DNA from: Zantedeschia hybrid cultivar
Lineage: Eukaryota; Streptophyta; Magnoliopsida; Alismatales; Araceae
Direction: 5' to 3'
Length of the DNA stretch: 64,000 bases
Assembly: GCA_030544215.1 (NCBI GenBank)
Contig: JARZZO010000011.1
Coordinates: 14,866,001 to 14,930,000 of the forward strand
Numbering within the stretch: position 1 is the stretch's first letter; each line of letters starts with the position of its first letter. The notes below the pieces were generated by a model, which was not told the origin of the DNA, did not search any database, and saw nothing but the letters and a program-made list of their open reading frames with translations. Made by a program: the position numbers and the translations under genes. Below are positions 59,400-64,000 of the stretch, in pieces.

Positions 59400-60620
59400 A
59401 GAAAAAAGACCCCCCTCCACCGGTTCCAATTAACACCCCCACCGGTGGGGGGGAGGGGGTGTCTTTTAAGAAAATAAAAGAAAGAAGAGAGAGAAAAAAG
59501 GAGGAGAGAGAAGGGACCGATTGGGGGGGGGGGGTTCCCATGCTCCCCCCTACTGGTTCAAACCCCCCCATCGGTTGGTGGGGGGTATTGCTGGAAATAA
59601 AGAGAAGAGAGAAAGAAAGAGAGGAAAAGAGAGAACAGACCGGTGGGGGGTCCCACCGGTCATGACCCCCTACCGGCGGGGGTTACCCCTATTGAAATTT
59701 TTAAAAAAAAAAGAAAAAAAAAAGAAGAGAGAAAGAAAGGAAGAAAAGAGGGAAAAGGAAAAAAGAAAGAAGAAGGAAGGAGGAAACATAAGGCACCGGT
59801 GAAGAAGAAAAAGAAGAAGAAAACCAGTGGGGTGCGCACTGGTGCCTTCCTAGTTGTCCTCCTCCATGTCCTATAAATACCCCATAGGGGGCTACTACAG
59901 GGGCACGAAGAGGACAGCTAGGTGCTACTCCGGTCAAGATTTTCAAGAGTTCACTACTTTGGTTTAAGAATTTTTTTTTATCACTATCCTTAATGGCTTC
60001 AAGTGAAACTTACATTAAGGGATATTCAAAGGATCCTTAATATGATTCACTTAAAATCATTAAAAGGTCATACTAAAGGATACCTAAAAGGTCACATTGT
60101 CCTTAATGGGACCTATCAATGACCTTTTAGGTTTCCTTTAAGGTTATTGGTAAAGTTCATTGTTATTATTAAAGGACATACTCCTAAAGGATGCTTATCG
60201 GATTTAGGGAGGTCCTTAATGACTCCTAAGTGGACTTACTAATACCCTTTAAGTAAAAGGACACCTAATGGGATATTGGTATAGTTCACTAGGGTTCATT
60301 GGAAGGTCATGTCCTAAAGTATACTTACTTGACATGGGTACATCCACAGTTCTTTTGACACCCTATCCTTTAAGGATTCCAAAAAAAACTTCACAGACAT
60401 GGTATACAAACGTACATCCTTTAAGTATCCTTTAAGGATTCCGAAAGGAATTTTATGTGCACACGTACGAAAGTACATCCTTTAAGTATCCTTTAAAGAT
60501 GTCAAAAGGATTTCAAAGGACATGTTATGTCGAATTGTTTCAAAGTTCCTTTTTCATAATGAGTCATGGTTTGACTTATTCACTTAAATTTATGTTGTGT
60601 TAATGTGTGATTTCTTCTAT
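59400..60620 (+). mobile_element. LTR-like retroelement sequence with CACCGGTG palindromes and AAGGAT repeats
   Basis: 59410-59840 alternates G/C tracts around ACCGGT/CCGGT words (59415, 59446, 59639, 59654, 59669, 59795) with purine-rich stretches. A TATA box (CCTATAAATACCCC) stands at 59870, as in an LTR promoter. From 59990 to 60545 the DNA is built from diverged CCTTTAAGG/AAAGGAT words, ending in two about 65-bp units that share GTACATCCTTTAAGTATCC (60412 and 60472). No gag or pol domain is visible. Confidence 0.45.
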
Positions 60621-62411
60621 GAAAGGGCATCATCAAATAATTAGTCAAGGGTGGTCAATCATTTGATTGATATAATTAACACTGACCAAGATCAGTGGGG
60701 AGAAGTCAAATTAACGGATCCACACATGATCCAAAGTGCTAGACTCCTTGGGGACTCATACCAAGTTCTCAAAGTCTAAACCAAAATAAAACAAAAGAAA
60801 ACAAAGCGTCTCCCTCATGTCTCCCACAACATCTTAGGAACATATAAAAGATCTTGATTAGCCAACAAGTAATATGGATAGAAGAGGGGTTAAAGGAGCC
60901 AGGACCACAGATTGAAAAAGACCTAAGAAAGGTCTCAGAAATGTGTCTAAGCTGGTGATTCTATAAATTATCAATAGAGAAGGCAAGACCACATGAGATA
61001 GAAGAGGAAATTATTGAAAAAGGTAGATGAAGGTGTTCGAGGTGGTACAACCCACCTCACTAAAACCAATTTCCATCCTTTGGTGTGTAAGTTGAGCTTG
61101 AATAGAAGAAGATGAAATTGTGAATAGAACTGTGCAACCACAATCAGCAGGATGACTATAAGAAACAAGATTCATGAAAAAAGCTGGGCACTGTGGAGCA
61201 CCAGTGACAAAATGGACTATCTAGAGAGGTCACTATCAGGAGTAATAGTGCCATACTATGAGATACAATGAGGAATGCCATGATTAAGGTGGATATAAAA
61301 ATGAGGGAGAACTGGAGCACAATTAACTATTAAGGAGCCATCAAGTCTCATGTGGTGGGAAGTCCTAGACTGTGGACGGTAGGTAAATTAGTTCTAAATG
61401 AAGTAGACATGGTAAAGGAAACATGACTACTGAATAAACCAGCCAACTAAAGCATTGGTGAAGAAATTTTTTCAGAAGTTGGAAAAAGACCAATGTGCCC
61501 TTTCTCTCATAAAAGATAAGAAGGGTATGAGGGGTCTTCCCCCCCCCCCCCCAAAAAAAATAAAATAAAAATAAAATAAAAAAATCAGAAAAGGGACTCT
61601 GTAAAACAAAAAATCCAAAAACTAAAATTTCAGGGCCGAAGAAAACAAAAATTGGCCCCTGGGGCTGTCTCTTCGAGGCCTGCGGCCCATAGGGGGTAGC
61701 AGGCCCCAAGGGGCTGCCAGCCACTATGGGCAGCAGACCCCTCCTTCTGCCACTGCATGCTCACGCCATCTCCTTGCCATGCCATGCCTTTTTTTCCCTG
61801 AAAATTTCAGGAAAGGGTGAGAAGTTTTATGGAGAATGGGGCCCACATTTGCATAATTGGGCCAATGGAGTAATGATAAGTGGAGCCTTGTCATTGCCAC
61901 CTCGCGCCTTGTCATTGACACATGGATCTATCAAGAGGAAGGAAGGCCGAAGCCAATAGGAGGATGCCATGTAAGCTAGGGCCACATGGGGAGGTCCAAC
62001 GAAGGGCTGCCACTTGGCAACTTCCTCCATTGGCTGGCCACCCCTTGGGCAAGTCTATAATAACCGATACTATACATGGGTTGATATATATGAAAATTAC
62101 TTGAAGCTACAAGCTCTTTATCCCCCTTTTGTTCTTAGATGAGTGAGAATTAGACACGTCATGTGGCCTTGTGGACGTGTCAATCTGACAGTTGCAAACA
62201 CCTCGTGACATGTCCTTGTTTATAAAGGACATTACATATGCATCATCTTAAAAACCCTCTTCGGCTTGTCGTCACGATGGCACGATGATGGCAAGCCATC
62301 AAGAACGCTTTCCTCGGTCCATCCTCGCATGTGTGAGGGCAACACACCATGGAGCAATGGCTTTCGACCTGATATCATGCTTGTGTGATGGCGATGAGCC
62401 GTGGGTGTAAT
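60621..62411. other. probable retroelement interior or flank, no domain recognised
   Basis: A C run and A runs lie at 61541-61580. A GC-rich part at 61650-62050 has overlapping short frames on both strands. No reverse transcriptase, integrase or gag motif could be read, and no ARID-HMG exon was found. Confidence 0.35.
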
Positions 62412-63334
62412 TAGGGTTGGCAACGAGCTGTGGGTGCAATTAGGGCTGGCAACGAGCCGAGCCACTCACGAGCTACTCAAGCTCAGCTCGACTTATCTAA
62501 TCTTACAAGCCGAACCTAAGCTTAGCCAAGCTCGGCTCAGTTGGCTCGCGAGTATATATATATGTATGTGTATTCTTTTTTTTTTCGATAAAAAATGTGA
62601 ATTATACCACTAATTTTATTAAATAAAGAGAGGAAGTACAATCAGCTGGATAGGAATATATATTCCTATTTTAAGATGCTCAAATACATTTTAACTATGC
62701 ACCCTTCAATTCCGGTGGGTACAAAGGTAAAAAAGCTTACGATTGGTTCTCTGTCTGAATCTTATCAACAGCCCTTGCGTTTTTTGGGTTTTCTGATGTT
62801 GGACATTGAGTGGCGCCATTTCAAACTTTCAAATTCAAATGGGTGGGTGTAATAAATTCCAGGCTCCAGGGGGGGGGGGGGGGGGGGTTGGAGGAGGTGA
62901 TAGGTGGGCAATGCGGAGGCGCACACAGGTGGGCATGCTTGCAGACAAGGCAACCATGCATGGCGAGGAGGGTTAGTGGGTGGGACAGCCTGGCATACAG
63001 CAAGGTGTATGGGTGTCTGGTTTTAAGGCTTCAAAGTGGGAGTTTTTTTAGTCCCACATCGGGAAACTTTGAAAATCCCAATGCCAAGACCCTATAAATT
63101 TAGATCCCTTGCTGGCTTCACCTTGCTTAAGCGGGTAACTCATTTTGCTAACTGAGTGGACTCATGATAACGAGCCGAGCTTGAGCCGGGCTCGAGCCCT
63201 ATAATTGTTGGCAAGTTGAGATCGAGGCCATGAATGGAGCTTGAAGTAGACTTGGGCTCGAGCTCGAGCTTGTTTGCATTTGGTCGAGCCGAGCTTAAGC
63301 AATGAAAAGCTCGGCTCGGCTCGTGGCCACCCTA
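62412..63334. mobile_element. hAT-like element with GAGCCGAGC-rich ends
   Basis: The left TAGGGTTGGCAACGAGCTG (62412), duplicated as TAGGGCTGGCAACGAGCCGA at 62441, pairs with right GCTCGGCTCGTGGCCACCCTA ending at 63334. Both arms are rich in GAGCTCGAGCC-type words, a style common in plant hAT MITEs. Flanks GGTGTAAT (62404-62411) and AGAGTAAT (63335-63342) agree at 6 of 8. The interior holds T/A-rich text like a LINE tail (62575-62645), a G tract (62870-62887) and an snRNA-like promoter module (63050-63100). Confidence 0.6.
63050..63100 (+). promoter_or_regulatory. snRNA-type USE plus TATA module
   Basis: AGTCCCACATCG (63050-63061) matches the plant snRNA upstream sequence element RTCCCACATCG. 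A TATA box (CTATAAATTTAG) starts at 63092, about 32 bases after it, close to the spacing of Pol II-type plant snRNA genes. The DNA that follows matches none of U1, U2, U3, U4, U5, U6 or 7SL starts that I know, so any transcript is unidentified. Confidence 0.5.
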
Positions 63335-64000
63335 AGAGTAATTTGGTAAAGGCCTACATGCCTTGAAAACAATGACGTGCTGAGCGCCAACACACTATTG
63401 ACATATTCATCTCTCTGTGCCAGGGGAATGGAGGAGTCAATGTCAGCCCATCGATCAACTGGCAGTGACGAGGTGCTGCACAGATTGTGGTGTATCGCAT
63501 TGTGCCTCATAATGCGTGCACCATTCGCATCAGTGCACAACACCCATTTCAACTAACGGACATGTGTCGCATGAGTTTTTGCTTTGCAATGGTGGACTAG
63601 GTGTCGAGGGAAGACTTCCCCTGTTGGCGATGACACCTCCATGCCGCGCCACATGCAATCGCACCTTAATACGACATAAATGGACTATATAAAAATTGGT
63701 TTAAAATAGACAGGTGACATGCCCAGCACCTCTCCAAATGACAAACTTGAATATTCAGCCCACTCGCCCACATGGCAGTAGTGTGCCACACCTGGGCAGT
63801 GTCCTCCAATGGCGACCATGGCTCCTTGAAATGCATGCCAATTGCTTTTGCACCCTTAAGGGCAGAGTAAAATAAATTGTGCCATGTGCTCACGTATGCC
63901 ACCAAATCTTGGCACCTCGAGTGAGGCAACTAAGGGTGACATGCAAGTGAATAGTGCTCCTCGATATGCATGCCATGCGTACTTATGTAGGCCTAGGCCA
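63335..64000. other. right-edge flank, no gene recognised
   Basis: Two minus-strand frames (63552-63295 and 63929-63666) are open but show no known motif. They may be retroelement remains. Confidence 0.35.

Noticed and set aside
59107..59946. Proline/glycine- and lysine-rich frames on both strands
   Set aside because: Products of G/C tracts and purine runs in the LTR-like block, with no protein character.

Overview
The window reads as nuclear DNA of a flowering plant. Genes are intron-rich with GT-AG splice sites, one protein carries a chloroplast transit peptide (PSI-G), long AT-rich spacers separate the genes, and TA, GA and CA microsatellites, MITEs, LINEs, SINE-like units and Pack-MULE-like structure are abundant. 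The GC-rich, Ala/Arg-rich N-termini of three genes suggest a monocot, but that is inference. I see no bacterial, organellar or viral gene set, no CRISPR array and no operon.

Five genes, all on the + strand, can be supported. (1) 62-226 is the last coding exon of an unidentified gene entering from the left. (2) About 13.4-24.9 kb holds a complete SEC14-like phosphatidylinositol-transfer protein gene (SFH type) with about 14 coding exons and a predicted product of about 627 residues. (3) 29.9-46.3 kb holds a LORELEI-like GPI-anchored protein gene (LLG). It has three exons, and its second intron of 15,698 bp is filled with nested transposable elements. (4) 48.3-48.8 kb is a single-exon PSAG gene (photosystem I subunit V). 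(5) From 56.6 kb to beyond the right edge lies the 5' part of an ARID-HMG (HMGB9/15-like) gene, of which only two exons are visible. A decayed copy of its first exon and part of intron 1 lies 3.5 kb upstream (53.1-54.2 kb).

The rest is mostly mobile-element debris, several pieces with boundaries that can be read directly. These include a foldback MITE (2.1-2.6 kb), a Mutator-type MITE in an SFH intron, and two AU-SINE-like copies in opposite orientation in another SFH intron. Inside the LLG intron there are a Pack-MULE-like element (34.6-36.5 kb) with a hAT MITE nested in it (8-bp TSD), a 5'-truncated LINE (39.35-41.23 kb, 15-bp TSD), an older LINE tail, and a 2.0-kb hAT-like element (42.5-44.5 kb, 8-bp TSD) with 153-bp internal tandem repeats. 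Two further hAT-type MITEs flank PSAG, one of them ending 327 bp upstream of its ATG. The right end (59-64 kb) is LTR-like sequence plus a hAT-like block that carries an snRNA-type USE/TATA module.

The genes do not form a pathway. They act in membrane lipid signalling (SFH), receptor-kinase chaperoning at the cell surface (LLG), photosynthesis (PSAG) and chromatin (ARID-HMG). The most notable content is gene architecture: the giant TE-filled LLG intron, a GC-AG intron and a competing 3' splice-site pair in SFH, and the duplicated ARID-HMG 5' end. I found no convincing new biological system.
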